NCBI GenBank assembly: GCA_951812805.1
Contig: CATOSZ010000005.1
Location: 1 to 64,000 of the forward strand
DNA length: 64,000 bases
Origin: an uncultured Alphaproteobacteria bacterium
Lineage (GTDB): Bacteria > Pseudomonadota > Alphaproteobacteria > GCA-2731375
Reading direction: 5' to 3'
Positions 55,810 to 64,000 of this stretch are shown in pieces. Both the position numbers and the translations under genes were made by a program. Every line of letters starts with the position of its first letter. Positions within the stretch are counted from its first letter, which is position 1. The notes below the pieces were generated by a model that was not told where the DNA came from, ran no database searches, and saw nothing but the letters and a program-made list of their open reading frames with translations.

Positions 55810-57524
55810 TCAGATTTCCAGGCCCGCACGACGTAAACCGTCCAGAAAATGTTCGCGGTCCTCGCCCCGACGAAACGTATAGGCCGTGTCGAAGTAAGAC
55901 AGCGACACATCAGGATGAAGGCGGCGCAGCGTTGCGATCGCCGAGGCCGCCGCCGCCGTGTCGCCCAGCATGCCGAGCGCGGCGACCAGGCGGTGGTAGC
56001 CGCGAAAATTCTCGCCCTGGGCGGCGATCGCCTGTTCGCCGAATGCCTTCGCGGCCTCGTAATTCCCCAACAGCAGATGGCCGAGCGAGAAGGCCGAAAG
56101 CGCGTGCGTGCGCAGCGGATCGTTCGGATCCAGACGTTGCCAGATCTCGAGCGTATGGATCGCCTCTTCGCAGTACCCGGTGAAGACCTGGCAACCGCCC
56201 AGGAAATGGTAGGCACGGGCCGCACTCGGGTTCAGTTCGATGGCCCGGTTCAGCTCCTGGATGCCGGCCTCGTGCCGGTTGGCAAAGAGGAGCGCGGCCC
56301 CGAGTGCGGTGTGGGCCAGCCAGTCCCCTTCGTTTACCGCCAGCGCGCGCCGCGCCGCCGTGGCCGCCGTCTCGAAATTCCGCGAAAGATCGAGCCTGAG
56401 ATCCCGGTTCGCCGCCAGGATCTCGCACATGGCCTGGAGGGCCGCCGCACCACTCCAGTCCGGATCCTGGTGCACCGCCCGGGCCAGCAGCCGGCGAGCC
56501 TTTTCGTCGTCTTCCCGGGTCTGCTGATTGATATGCCATTGCGCCCGCATGGCATTCTCCCAGGCATCGAGCGCCTCGGGCGCCTTCCGCGCCGCGCGCT
56601 GTTGCTCGGCGCGGCCGATCTCCGGCTCGATGCTGGCAACGATGGTCTCGGTGATCTCGTCCTGCAGGGCGAAGATATCGTCGAGATCGCGGTCATAACG
56701 CTTGGCCCAGAGGTGGTGTCCGCTGGCGGCATCGATCAGCTGCGCATTGACCCGCACCCTGGGCCCGGCCTTGCGAACGCTGCCTTCCAGTACGTAGCGG
56801 GCGCCCAGCTCGGCGGCGATGCGGGTCACATCGATCGACTGCCCCTTGTAGGTGAAGGTCGAATTTCACGAGATCACCGGAAACCAGCGCCATTGGGACA
56901 AGGCCGTTATCACGTCCTCGGTAATGCCGTCGGCGAAATAGTCCTGCTCGGGGTCAGCGCTCAGATTGTCGAACGGCAGCACGGCGAGCGCCGGCCGGGC
57001 CAGGACCTGGGCATTCGGTGCGGCGGACGCCGGCGGCCCCTCGCGCCAGTTCCACGCATGTACGGGCCGCGCGATGTTCTTCACCACGACTTCACCGAGA
57101 TCCTCGAGGGTCAGGTCCAGCCGGTCGACGATCTGCTCGCGCACAGTGCGGGATAGGCAAATGCCACCCGCATCCGCCATGGCCTCCAGCCGCGCGGCGA
57201 CGTTGACGCCGTCGCCATGGATGTCGTCGCCATCGACGATGACGTCGCCGAGATTGACGCCGACGCGAAACAGCATGCGCCGGGCCTCGTCCCGGTCGGC
57301 TTCGCGCGCGGCGACGGCACGCTGGAGAATTCCAACAGCAGGCCGTCGCCGCTGCTCTTGACCAGGCGTCCGCCGTGGTCGGCAACGGCGGGATCGACGA
57401 TCTCGCTGCGAAGGGATCCCAAATGGGCAAGCGTGCCCTCCTCGTCGGCACCCATCAGTCGCGAGTAGCCGACGACATCTGCGGCGACAATGGCCGTAAG
57501 TCTGCGCTGCGTCGTCTTCGTCAT
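55810..57524 (-). pseudogene. Degraded class III adenylate/guanylate cyclase with TPR domain
   Basis: The gene starts MTKTTQRRLTAIVAADVVGYSRLMGAD at 57524 and reads through SSGDGLLLEFSS, then loses the frame near 57315-57330: the expected helix between EFSS and AVAAREADRDEARRM is missing, consistent with a deletion not divisible by three. The frame then gives VNLGDVIVDGDDIHGDGVNVAARLEAM and an autotransporter-like linker, until TGA at 56866-56868 where homologues have Arg (VIS*NSTFTYKG). The same frame continues to 55810 with five to six TPR units. Two independent lesions indicate an inactive gene. Confidence 0.8.
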
Positions 57525-57648
57525 GGCGCGCAGCTTAGCCCGCCGGCCGCGCCTCAGCCACGCCCGAAGTCTCGACGGCCGATAGAGGCGACGGCGCGCG
57601 GAAAGCCTGTTAGAAGGCTCCCGCCCCACGTCCCCCAAGGAGTATTCG

Positions 57649-58845
57649 ATGTCGCGCCACCTGCAGATCATGATCGCCTGCGGCATTCTCATCGTCCTGC
57701 TGGCCGGCGGCCTGCGCCAGTCCTTCGGCGTCTTCCTGCCGCCGATCGCCCTGGATCTCGACATCCAGCGCCAGTTCTTCGGTCTGGTGATTGCCAGCCA
57801 GGCCCTGCTGTTCGGCATCTGCCAGCCGGTCGCCGGGCTGCTGGCGGACCGTTTCGGCGCCTACAAGTTGATCCTCGGCGGCGCTCTGCTCTATGCGGGC
57901 GGCCTCTGGTTCGCGAGCTCGAGCGAGAGTGCGCTCGGCCTCTATCTCTCGCTCGGCCTGATGGTCGGCGTGGGGCTCAGCGGCTCGACCCAGGTCATCG
58001 TGCTGGGCGCCGTCGGCAAGGTTGTACCGGAGGAGCGCCGGGGCACCGCCTTCGGCCTGATCATCGCGTCCGCCTCGCTCGGCATGTTTTTCATGGTGCC
58101 GGGCACCCAGGCGCTGATCGACGGATTCGGCTGGCGCCAGGCCATGGCGCTGCTGGCCGTCGCCATCCTGGTGCTGCCCCTGCTGGCCGTCGGCCTGACG
58201 GGCGCGAAAACGAGCGAGCCGGCGGGCCCGCGCCAATCGCTCGGCGCCGCGATCTGGGAGGCGCGCACCCATTCCGGTTACATCCTGCTGACGCTCGGCT
58301 TCTTCGTCTGCGGCTTCCACGTCACCTTCGTCGGCACCCATCTGCCGGCCTATCTCGCGGACAATCAGGTTTCCTCCTGGGCGGCCTCCCTGGCGCTCGG
58401 GATGATCGGTCTATTCAACGTCGTCGGCGCCTTTCTGTTCGGCAAGCTTTCGGACCGCTATTCGAAGAAGAACCTGCTGGTCGTGCTCTACATCGGGCGG
58501 GCGATCGTCATGTCCCTGCTACTCGTCGTGCCGATCAACGATGCGACCGCCCTCGTTTTCGGCGCCTTGATGGGTGTGATGTGGCTGGCGACCGTGCCGT
58601 TGACCGGCGGCATCGTCGCGCAGATCTTCGGCACCCGCTATTTCGGCATGCTGTTCGGCGTCGTCTTCATGAGCCACCAGTTCGGCGCCTTTGGCGGCGC
58701 CTGGCTCGGCGGCTATATTTACGATGTCACCGGCTCGTACGACTTGATGTGGGGCCTCTCGATCGGCCTCGGCCTGGTGGCGGCACTATTGCACTGGCCG
58801 ATCCGCGAACAGCCGTTGGAACGGCTGGCGCACGAGACGGCGTGA
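57649..58845 (+). CDS. MFS transporter, monocarboxylate/oxalate-formate antiporter-like
   Basis: 398 residues with twelve hydrophobic segments. After TM1 (IMIACGILIVLLAGGLRQSFGVFL) come the MFS motif region LLADRFGAYK between TM2 and TM3 and the equivalent GKLSDRYSKKN in the second half. The GLRQSFGVFLPP opening resembles monocarboxylate transporter/OFA carriers. It likely moves an organic acid across the inner membrane. AAGGAG is ideally placed upstream. It is 10 bases before an SDR gene and probably the first gene of a two-gene unit. Confidence 0.87.
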   Translation: MSRHLQIMIACGILIVLLAGGLRQSFGVFLPPIALDLDIQRQFFGLVIASQALLFGICQPVAGLLADRFGAYKLILGGALLYAGGLWFASSSESALGLYLSLGLMVGVGLSGSTQVIVLGAVGKVVPEERRGTAFGLIIASASLGMFFMVPGTQALIDGFGWRQAMALLAVAILVLPLLAVGLTGAKTSEPAGPRQSLGAAIWEARTHSGYILLTLGFFVCGFHVTFVGTHLPAYLADNQVSSWAASLALGMIGLFNVVGAFLFGKLSDRYSKKNLLVVLYIGRAIVMSLLLVVPINDATALVFGALMGVMWLATVPLTGGIVAQIFGTRYFGMLFGVVFMSHQFGAFGGAWLGGYIYDVTGSYDLMWGLSIGLGLVAALLHWPIREQPLERLAHETA

Positions 58846-58855
58846 GGAGCGGGAC

Positions 58856-59620
58856 ATGACGGGATCTCTCGACGGCCGGGTGGCGATCGTCACCGGCGGC
58901 AATTCCGGTATCGGCCGGGCGAGCGCGCTGGCCCTGGCAGCGAAGGGCGCGCGCGTCGTCGTCGCCGCCCGGCGCGAGGCCCCGGGCCTGGCCGTCGTCG
59001 ACGAAATCCGAGCCGCCGGCGGCGAGGCCGTCTTCGCCCGCACCGACGTCACCAAGACGGCCGACATCACCGCCATGATCGAGACCGCGCTTACGACCTA
59101 CGGCGGCCTCGACATCGCCTTCAACAATGCGGGCAACGGGGTGCAGGGTGCGCCGGCACGCATGCACGAGCGGGACGAAGACTATTGGGATCACTATTCC
59201 CATACCTTCCTGCGCGCCGTCTTCGTCGCCATGAAGGCGGAGATCGAGGTGATGCTGGCGCGCGGCAAGGGCGGGGTCATCGTCAACAACGCCTCCACCG
59301 CCGGGCTGAAGGCGCATGCGGGCAGCCCGATCTACAGCGCGATGAAGTTCGGCGTCGTCGGCGTGACCCGTTCCGCGGCCCTGCAATACGGCGAGGACGG
59401 CATCCGCATCAACGCCGTCTGTCCGGGCTGGATCGACACGCCGATGACCGAGGATTGGAAGAACCGGCCCGAGTGGACCAACGCCATCCTCGCCCAGCAG
59501 GCGACGAAGCGGCCCGGCCGGCCGGAGGAGGTCGCCAGCCTGGTCGCCTGGCTCGCCGAAGACGGCGCCAGCTTCATGACCGGCGCGGCGATCCCGGTCG
59601 ACGGCGGCCTGGTCGCCTGA
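58856..59620 (+). CDS. Short-chain dehydrogenase/reductase
   Basis: 254 residues. TGGNSGIGRASAL gives the coenzyme site, FNNAGNG the NAG motif, and Ser in NASTAG with YSAMKFG (Tyr-x-x-x-Lys) complete the catalytic set. AARREAP after the second strand points to NADP(H). The ending DGASFMTGAAIPVDGGLVA is typical of the family. Neighbouring MFS and acyl-CoA dehydrogenase genes suggest a role in acid degradation. Confidence 0.9.
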   Translation: MTGSLDGRVAIVTGGNSGIGRASALALAAKGARVVVAARREAPGLAVVDEIRAAGGEAVFARTDVTKTADITAMIETALTTYGGLDIAFNNAGNGVQGAPARMHERDEDYWDHYSHTFLRAVFVAMKAEIEVMLARGKGGVIVNNASTAGLKAHAGSPIYSAMKFGVVGVTRSAALQYGEDGIRINAVCPGWIDTPMTEDWKNRPEWTNAILAQQATKRPGRPEEVASLVAWLAEDGASFMTGAAIPVDGGLVA

Positions 59621-59630
59621 CGGCGGCGAC

Positions 59631-60791
59631 CTACAGGCCCAGAATGCGTTTCGCCATGACGTTGCGCTGAATTTCGTTCGAGCCGCCCCAGATCGACATC
59701 TTGCGACATTCGAGAAAGTCGGCCATGCGGGCGTTCGCGTCGCGCGGCCCGACCGCCGGGACGTTGCCGCCCTGCTCATAGGCCTCGACGCTGTAGGGCA
59801 TGGCGCAGTAGCCGAGCGCCTCGGCGGTCAGCTCGGTGATGCGCTGGTTGGTCTCGGAACCGCGGATCTTGACCAGGGACGAGAGGGCGCCGAGGTCCAG
59901 GCCCGCCGCACCTTGGGCCAGCATGCGCTCGGTCGTACAACGGGTCGTCATCAGGTCGATCTCGACCGCCGCCCGCGCGCGCCCTGGGTCAGCCAGCCCG
60001 GCCGAGGCGTCCCACATGTCGGCCAGGCGGCGCCCGGCCCTCCCGATTTCGGCGCTGCCGCCGGAACGCTCGTGCTCCAATAGATACTTGGCGATGGTCC
60101 AGCCCTCGCCCGCCCGGCCGATCCTGTTCGCGGCCGGCACCCGGACGTCGGTAAGGACGACCTGATTGAAGTAGTGCGTGCCGTCGAGAATCCGGATCGG
60201 CTCGACGAGGATGCCGGGCGACGTCATGTCGACCAGCAGGCAGGTGATCCCCTCCTGCTTGCGGCCCTCGGCGCTGGTGCGGACCAGGGCGAACATCCAG
60301 TCGGACCAATGCGCCTTGGAGGTCCAGATCTTCGTGCCGTTGACGACGTAATCGTCGCCGTCCCGTTCCGCCCGGGTCGTGAGGGCGGCCAGGTCCGAAC
60401 CGGCGCCGGGCTCCGAATAGCCCTGGCACCAGAGTTCGTCGGCAGCCAGGATCGGCGGCAGGAAGCGGGCCTTCTGCGCCTCGTCGCCAAAGGCGATCAG
60501 CACCGGCCCGACCATCGCGGCGCCGATCGGCAGGACCGGCGGCGCGATGCCGGCACATTCGTTCTCGAAGACGAAGGCCTGGGCGGCCGTCCATCCGGCA
60601 CCGCCATGCGCGAGCGGCCAGCCGGGCGCCGCCCAGCCGCGCGCATGCAGGATCTTCATCCAGCGCACATAGTCGTCGCGCCGCAGGTAGAGGCCGCGGG
60701 CCACCTTCTCGCGAAGGTCCGCCGGCAAGGCCTCGGCCAGAAACGCCCGCACCTCCGCCCGGAAGGCGTCGTCGTCGTGTGCGAGATCCAT
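59631..60791 (-). CDS. Acyl-CoA dehydrogenase
   Basis: 386 residues. The FAD/substrate segments are recognisable: CQGYSEPGAGSDLAALTTRAERDGDDYVVNGTKIWTS, then an ADxxxxVRT-like stretch, and the C-terminal ECRKMSIWGGSNEIQRNVMAKRILGL. The catalytic base near TAEALGY is not a glutamate in the usual medium-chain position, as in many acyl-CoA dehydrogenases of this ACAD group, so the base may be elsewhere. It oxidises an acyl-CoA to the enoyl-CoA, passing electrons to ETF. It converges on the SDR gene. Confidence 0.9.
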   Translation of the reverse strand: MDLAHDDDAFRAEVRAFLAEALPADLREKVARGLYLRRDDYVRWMKILHARGWAAPGWPLAHGGAGWTAAQAFVFENECAGIAPPVLPIGAAMVGPVLIAFGDEAQKARFLPPILAADELWCQGYSEPGAGSDLAALTTRAERDGDDYVVNGTKIWTSKAHWSDWMFALVRTSAEGRKQEGITCLLVDMTSPGILVEPIRILDGTHYFNQVVLTDVRVPAANRIGRAGEGWTIAKYLLEHERSGGSAEIGRAGRRLADMWDASAGLADPGRARAAVEIDLMTTRCTTERMLAQGAAGLDLGALSSLVKIRGSETNQRITELTAEALGYCAMPYSVEAYEQGGNVPAVGPRDANARMADFLECRKMSIWGGSNEIQRNVMAKRILGL

Positions 60792-60938
60792 CGTGCCCCT
60801 CCCCGCTCGTCCGCGTCATCATGGACGAGGCATTATTGCCCTTTGGGCCAGCCGCGAACAGCCTTAGAGTCGCGTCCCATCGGACCAAGATCCATCCACC
60901 TGCTCGGGGCGACGCCTCGACCCCACGGGAGACCCGGT

Positions 60939-61607
60939 ATGACCACGATGAACGTCGGCTTCGTTCTGTTCCCCAATCTCACCCAGCTCGACTTCACCGG
61001 ACCGTTGCAGGTGTTGGCGCGGTTGCCGGGCGCCGAGATCCATATCGCCGCCAAAAGCACAGCGCCCGTGCCGACCGATTGCCCGCTGGCCCTGGTGCCG
61101 ACGACCAGGTTCGCCGACTGCCCGCCGCTCGACCTCATCTGCGTGCCGGGCGGCCTCGGCGTCGCCGAGGCGGTGGGGGATGCGGAGACGGTCGACTTCA
61201 TCCGCACGCAAGGAGAACGCGCGCGCTGGGTGACCTCGGTCTGTACCGGCGCCTTCCTGCTGGGCGCCGCGGGCCTGCTGGACGGCCGGCGCGCCACGAC
61301 GCATTGGGGCTATACCGGGTTGCTGCCGCTGGTCGGCGCCACCCACGAGGCGGGCCGCGTCGTGCACGACGGCAACGTCACCACCGCCGGCGGCGTGACC
61401 TCGGGCATCGACTTCGCGCTTCGCCTCGTCGCCGAGATCGCCGGCGAGGAGGTCGCGCAATCGATCCAACTGACCATCGAATACGACCCGGCCCCGCCCT
61501 ACCAGTCGGGCCATCCTTCCCAGGCGCCGGACGCCGTCATGGCCAAGGTCGGCCCGAACTTCGAAGCCTCCAGTGCACGTATGCGCGAGGCCCTCGCCGC
61601 GGCATAA
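60939..61607 (+). CDS. DJ-1/PfpI-family protein, isonitrile hydratase-like
   Basis: 222 residues starting MTTMNVGFVLFPNLTQLDFTGP. The nucleophile elbow SVCTGAFLLGAAGLL and the following RATTHWGYTGLL match the isonitrile hydratase branch (InhA of Pseudomonas), which hydrates isocyanides to N-formamides. Asp in QLDFTGP and Thr after the Cys are the residues reported as important there. Divergent from the acyl-CoA dehydrogenase with 147 bases between. Confidence 0.85.
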   Translation: MTTMNVGFVLFPNLTQLDFTGPLQVLARLPGAEIHIAAKSTAPVPTDCPLALVPTTRFADCPPLDLICVPGGLGVAEAVGDAETVDFIRTQGERARWVTSVCTGAFLLGAAGLLDGRRATTHWGYTGLLPLVGATHEAGRVVHDGNVTTAGGVTSGIDFALRLVAEIAGEEVAQSIQLTIEYDPAPPYQSGHPSQAPDAVMAKVGPNFEASSARMREALAAA

Positions 61608-61620
61608 AGGCGCCTCAATC

Positions 61621-62865
61621 CTATCGGTCGGCCCGGCTAAGTACGGCGTGCAGGAGCACGTTTACGCTCGGGGCGGCGTCTTCGAGGCTGACGTTCTCCG
61701 CCTCGTTGTGGGTGATGCCGCCGTCGCAGGGACAGAAGATCAGCGCCGTCGGACAGACGTGCGTCATGTTGTAGGCGTCGTGTCCGGCTTGGCTCAGCAG
61801 TTCGATATAGGGAATCTCCAGCGCGCCTGCGGCGTCGCGGACCCGCTGCGTGCAATCGTCATCGAAGGCCTCGTCGCCGAAGCGCCAGGTCTCGGCGATC
61901 TCGATATCGACGTTGCCCTTCTTGGCGGAGGCCTCCAGCGCGGCCAGGACCTCGGCGCGCATCGTCTCGACGCCGGCCTGTTCCGGGTGGCGGAAGTCGA
62001 CGGTCAGCATCGCGTGTTCCGGCAGGATGCCGGTCGCGTTCGGCCAGATCTCGATCTGGCTGGAGGTCGCCTTGGCGCCCGCGTCATGGTGCGCCCAGCC
62101 GATGTCGTTGACCGCGGCGATGACATAGCCGGCGCCGACCAACGCGTTGCGGCGCTGATCCATCGGCGTCGGCCCGGTATGCGCCGTCTCGCCGGAAATA
62201 CGGATCCGCATGCCGCGTGTCGCATAGCCGCCGGTAACGACCCCGACGGGGACGCCGGCCGCCTCCAGCAAGGGGCCCTGCTCGATGTGCAGTTCGAAAT
62301 AGGAATCGATCTCCCGCCCGCCGACGGGCGTGCTGCCGGCATAGCCGATCTCGGCCAGCGCATCGCCAAAAGTGATGCCGTCGAGATCGGTGCGCGCCAG
62401 CCCCCATTCCAGGCTTTGAATGCCGGCGAACACCGCGGAGGCCATCATCGGCGGGTTGAAGCGCGCACCCTCCTCGTTCGACCAGTCGACCAGCTCTATC
62501 GGCCGGCGGGTTTCGATGCCGCGGTCGTTCAGGCTGCGCAACGCTTCCAAGCCGCCCAACACGCCGAGGATGCCGTCGAACTTGCCCCCGGTGTATTGCG
62601 TGTCCAGATGGCTGCCGACCAGAACCGGCGGCAGCTCGTCCTCGCGCCCGGCCCGGCGCGCGAAGATCGAGCCCATGCCATCGACCCGCACCGCAAGCCC
62701 GGCCTCTTCGCACCAGGCCACGAACAGGTCGCGCATCTCGCCGTCGGATGCATCCAGGGCCAGCCGGCGCAAGCCCTGATCGCGGCCCGGCCCGATCTCG
62801 CCCGACCGCATGACCGTGTCCCACAGCCGCTGTTCGTTTATCGCCAGGGTATTCTTCGTGTTCAT
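61621..62865 (-). CDS. M20-family Zn hydrolase, N-carbamoyl-L-amino-acid hydrolase/allantoate amidohydrolase type
   Basis: 414 residues from ATG 62865, preceded by GGGAGACGG. Metal-binding residues are in GSHLDTQYTGGKFDGILG, DWSNEEGARF and ELHIEQGP; the dimerisation-domain arginine/histidine pattern GETAHTGPTPMDQRRNAL and the C-terminal SQAGHDAYNM complete the family. It hydrolyses N-carbamoyl amino acids, ureidoglycine or allantoate with ammonia release. Lies 14 bases after the AraD1-like gene. Confidence 0.9.
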   Translation of the reverse strand: MNTKNTLAINEQRLWDTVMRSGEIGPGRDQGLRRLALDASDGEMRDLFVAWCEEAGLAVRVDGMGSIFARRAGREDELPPVLVGSHLDTQYTGGKFDGILGVLGGLEALRSLNDRGIETRRPIELVDWSNEEGARFNPPMMASAVFAGIQSLEWGLARTDLDGITFGDALAEIGYAGSTPVGGREIDSYFELHIEQGPLLEAAGVPVGVVTGGYATRGMRIRISGETAHTGPTPMDQRRNALVGAGYVIAAVNDIGWAHHDAGAKATSSQIEIWPNATGILPEHAMLTVDFRHPEQAGVETMRAEVLAALEASAKKGNVDIEIAETWRFGDEAFDDDCTQRVRDAAGALEIPYIELLSQAGHDAYNMTHVCPTALIFCPCDGGITHNEAENVSLEDAAPSVNVLLHAVLSRADR

Positions 62866-62879
62866 GTCCCGTCTCCCGG

Positions 62880-63878
62880 TCAGAGCGTTCGCACCCGGAC
62901 GTCTTCCGCCGCGTCCGCGACGATTCCATTGCGGAGCGGCCGGCCGAACAGCTCGCTCTCGATCTCGAATACGTCGCCCGGACGGGTTTCGACGCCGTCG
63001 GCGGTGCTGATCGCGTCGGCGCCGAAGAAATGGACATGCACGTCGCCCGGCCGGCGGAACAGCCCGTATTTGAAGTGATGGTGTTCCAGGTTGGCGAGGC
63101 TGTGCGACATGTTCGCTTCGCCGGAACGGAACGGCTTCTCCCAAACCACTTCATTGCCCCGGCGCACCCGAACGGTGCCGGCAACGTCGGCCGGCAACTC
63201 GCCGATCAGCAGCTCCGGCCCGAAGGAACAGGGGCGGAGCTTGGAATGGGCGAGGTAGAGATAGTTCTGCCGTTCCATCACATGATCGGCGTACTCGTTG
63301 CCGAGCGCATAGCCGATGCGGCACGGCGTGCCGTCGGGCGCGATGATGTAGAGGCCGGCGATCTCCGCCTCGTCGCCGCCGTCGAGCGCGAAGGCCGGCA
63401 TCGCCAGGCCCGCTTCCGGCGGCACGACACAGGCGCCGTCGCCCTTGTAGAACCATTCGGGCTGCACGCCGGTCTCGCCCGGCGCCGGCTTGCCGCCGTC
63501 GAGGCCGAGCTTGAACATCTTCATCGAGTCGGTGAGCGCATCGTCCGCCGCCGCGGCATCCAGCTTCACATGCATCTGGTCGCGCGCGTCGGCCGAGCCG
63601 AGATGGGTGAGGCCGGTGCCGGTGACGATGCAGTGCGCGGGATCGGGATGGTCGAGGGGGGCGAGGATCCGTCCCTCCGCCAGCACCTGGTCCAAGCTCT
63701 CGCGCCCGTCGCTGAGCCGCGTGGTGACGAGATGGGTGAGCGGCGCGTCCGTCTCAACGGCGATCGAGGCCAGCTCATGGACGGAGGTGCAATCGCCCAG
63801 AACCTCCAGCTCGCCCCCCTCCCCCACCATGGCGACACGGCGTGCGCCATCCCGGTCCTTGAACTGCACCAGCCTCAT
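62880..63878 (-). CDS. AraD1-like fumarylacetoacetate-hydrolase-fold protein
   Basis: 332 residues. The opening MRLVQFKDRDGARRVAMV and the central GTGLTHLGSADARDQMH, then EPEWFYKGDG-like and AEIAGLYIIAPDGTPCRIGYALGNEYADH resemble the AraD1 family, whose members occur with pentonate catabolic genes. The acidic residues of the FAH metal site (E…D in a GYALGNEYADH context) are present. Probably a dehydratase or hydrolase for a sugar-acid intermediate. Followed by the M20 hydrolase; preceded by the truncated gene at the window edge. Confidence 0.8.
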   Translation of the reverse strand: MRLVQFKDRDGARRVAMVGEGGELEVLGDCTSVHELASIAVETDAPLTHLVTTRLSDGRESLDQVLAEGRILAPLDHPDPAHCIVTGTGLTHLGSADARDQMHVKLDAAAADDALTDSMKMFKLGLDGGKPAPGETGVQPEWFYKGDGACVVPPEAGLAMPAFALDGGDEAEIAGLYIIAPDGTPCRIGYALGNEYADHVMERQNYLYLAHSKLRPCSFGPELLIGELPADVAGTVRVRRGNEVVWEKPFRSGEANMSHSLANLEHHHFKYGLFRRPGDVHVHFFGADAISTADGVETRPGDVFEIESELFGRPLRNGIVADAAEDVRVRTL

Positions 63879-63903
63879 GATGTCGTGTCCTTTTCTCGTG
63901 CCG

Positions 63904-64000
63904 TCACGTCGGCTTGGCGGAGGGGAACTGGTCGATCCCCAGCTCCGCCCGGATCCCGACGGAGAGATCGGCCTTGTAGTCCTCCAGCGGGATGCCCGTG
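63904..64000 (-). CDS. C-terminal end of an unidentified gene (truncated by window)
   Basis: The last 32 codons of a minus-strand frame end in LGIDQFPSAKPT before TGA at 63904-63906. It is 25 bases upstream of the AraD1-like gene and thus likely in the same operon. Too little is visible to assign a family. Confidence 0.5.
   Translation of the reverse strand, partial: TGIPLEDYKADLSVGIRAELGIDQFPSAKPT

Overview
The window is high-GC DNA with short intergenic gaps and many 1-4 base start/stop overlaps. A GlnB-GlnA pair behind a sigma-54-type promoter, a CO-dehydrogenase-type Cox operon, methylmalonyl-CoA mutase and many soluble catabolic enzymes suggest a heterotrophic alphaproteobacterium, perhaps of Rhodospirillales type. 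The taxonomy is inferred from gene content and style. No rRNA, tRNA or CRISPR array was recognised.

Layout. (1) 1-6011: the end of a phage tail module on the + strand (tape measure C-terminus, two small tail proteins, NlpC/P60 hydrolase, host-specificity J protein), probably the edge of a prophage. (2) 6012-11461: an exported TPR protein, a PLP aminotransferase and the glnB-glnA nitrogen operon, ending in a strong terminator. (3) 11515-19750, minus strand: a tightly coupled nucleoside operon with a BMP-type lipoprotein-like receptor, an ABC ATPase, two permeases, cytidine deaminase, purine nucleoside phosphorylase, thymidine phosphorylase, a PHYHD1-like Fe(II)/2-oxoglutarate dioxygenase and a small antitoxin-like protein. 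(4) 19899-22714: a small protein, an unusual fused four-cluster iron-sulfur/DmsC-like membrane protein with no catalytic partner, a VOC protein and a secreted protein. (5) 22825-30521: a catabolic block with a solitary CoxL-like molybdenum hydroxylase subunit, Gfo/Idh/MocA oxidoreductase, CoA transferase, MaoC protein, SDR, hydrolase and cysteine hydrolase. (6) 30716-39393: a form II coxSLM operon continuing into coxD, coxE, a two-gene XdhC and a fused molybdopterin-binding/MobA-like protein, that is, the enzyme with its maturation machinery. (7) 39374-42169: an esterase, an inverted intergenic repeat, two small proteins and an S24-type repressor with a palindromic operator candidate.

(8) 42172-46559: a thiamine-diphosphate enzyme gene split by an IS21-family element (istA/istB). 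Joining the two parts at a shared 6-bp sequence restores one reading frame. (9) 46564-55741, minus strand: class II aldolase, APH-type kinase, methylmalonyl-CoA mutase, then an oxidoreductase/SAF protein, an EctD-like dioxygenase, a D-2-hydroxyacid dehydrogenase and an N-acyl-D-amino-acid deacylase-type amidohydrolase. (10) 55810-57524: a class III cyclase/TPR gene inactivated by a frame-disrupting deletion and a nonsense codon. (11) 57649-64000: MFS carrier, SDR, acyl-CoA dehydrogenase, DJ-1/PfpI protein, carbamoylase-type M20 hydrolase, an AraD1/FAH-like protein and the edge of another gene.

Taken together, the region couples scavenging of nitrogenous organics (nucleosides, N-acyl or N-carbamoyl amino acids) with several oxidative routes. 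The most notable features are the dioxygenase embedded in the nucleoside operon, the solitary CoxL homologue beside a complete cox operon, the orphan iron-sulfur/membrane fusion and the IS21 insertion.
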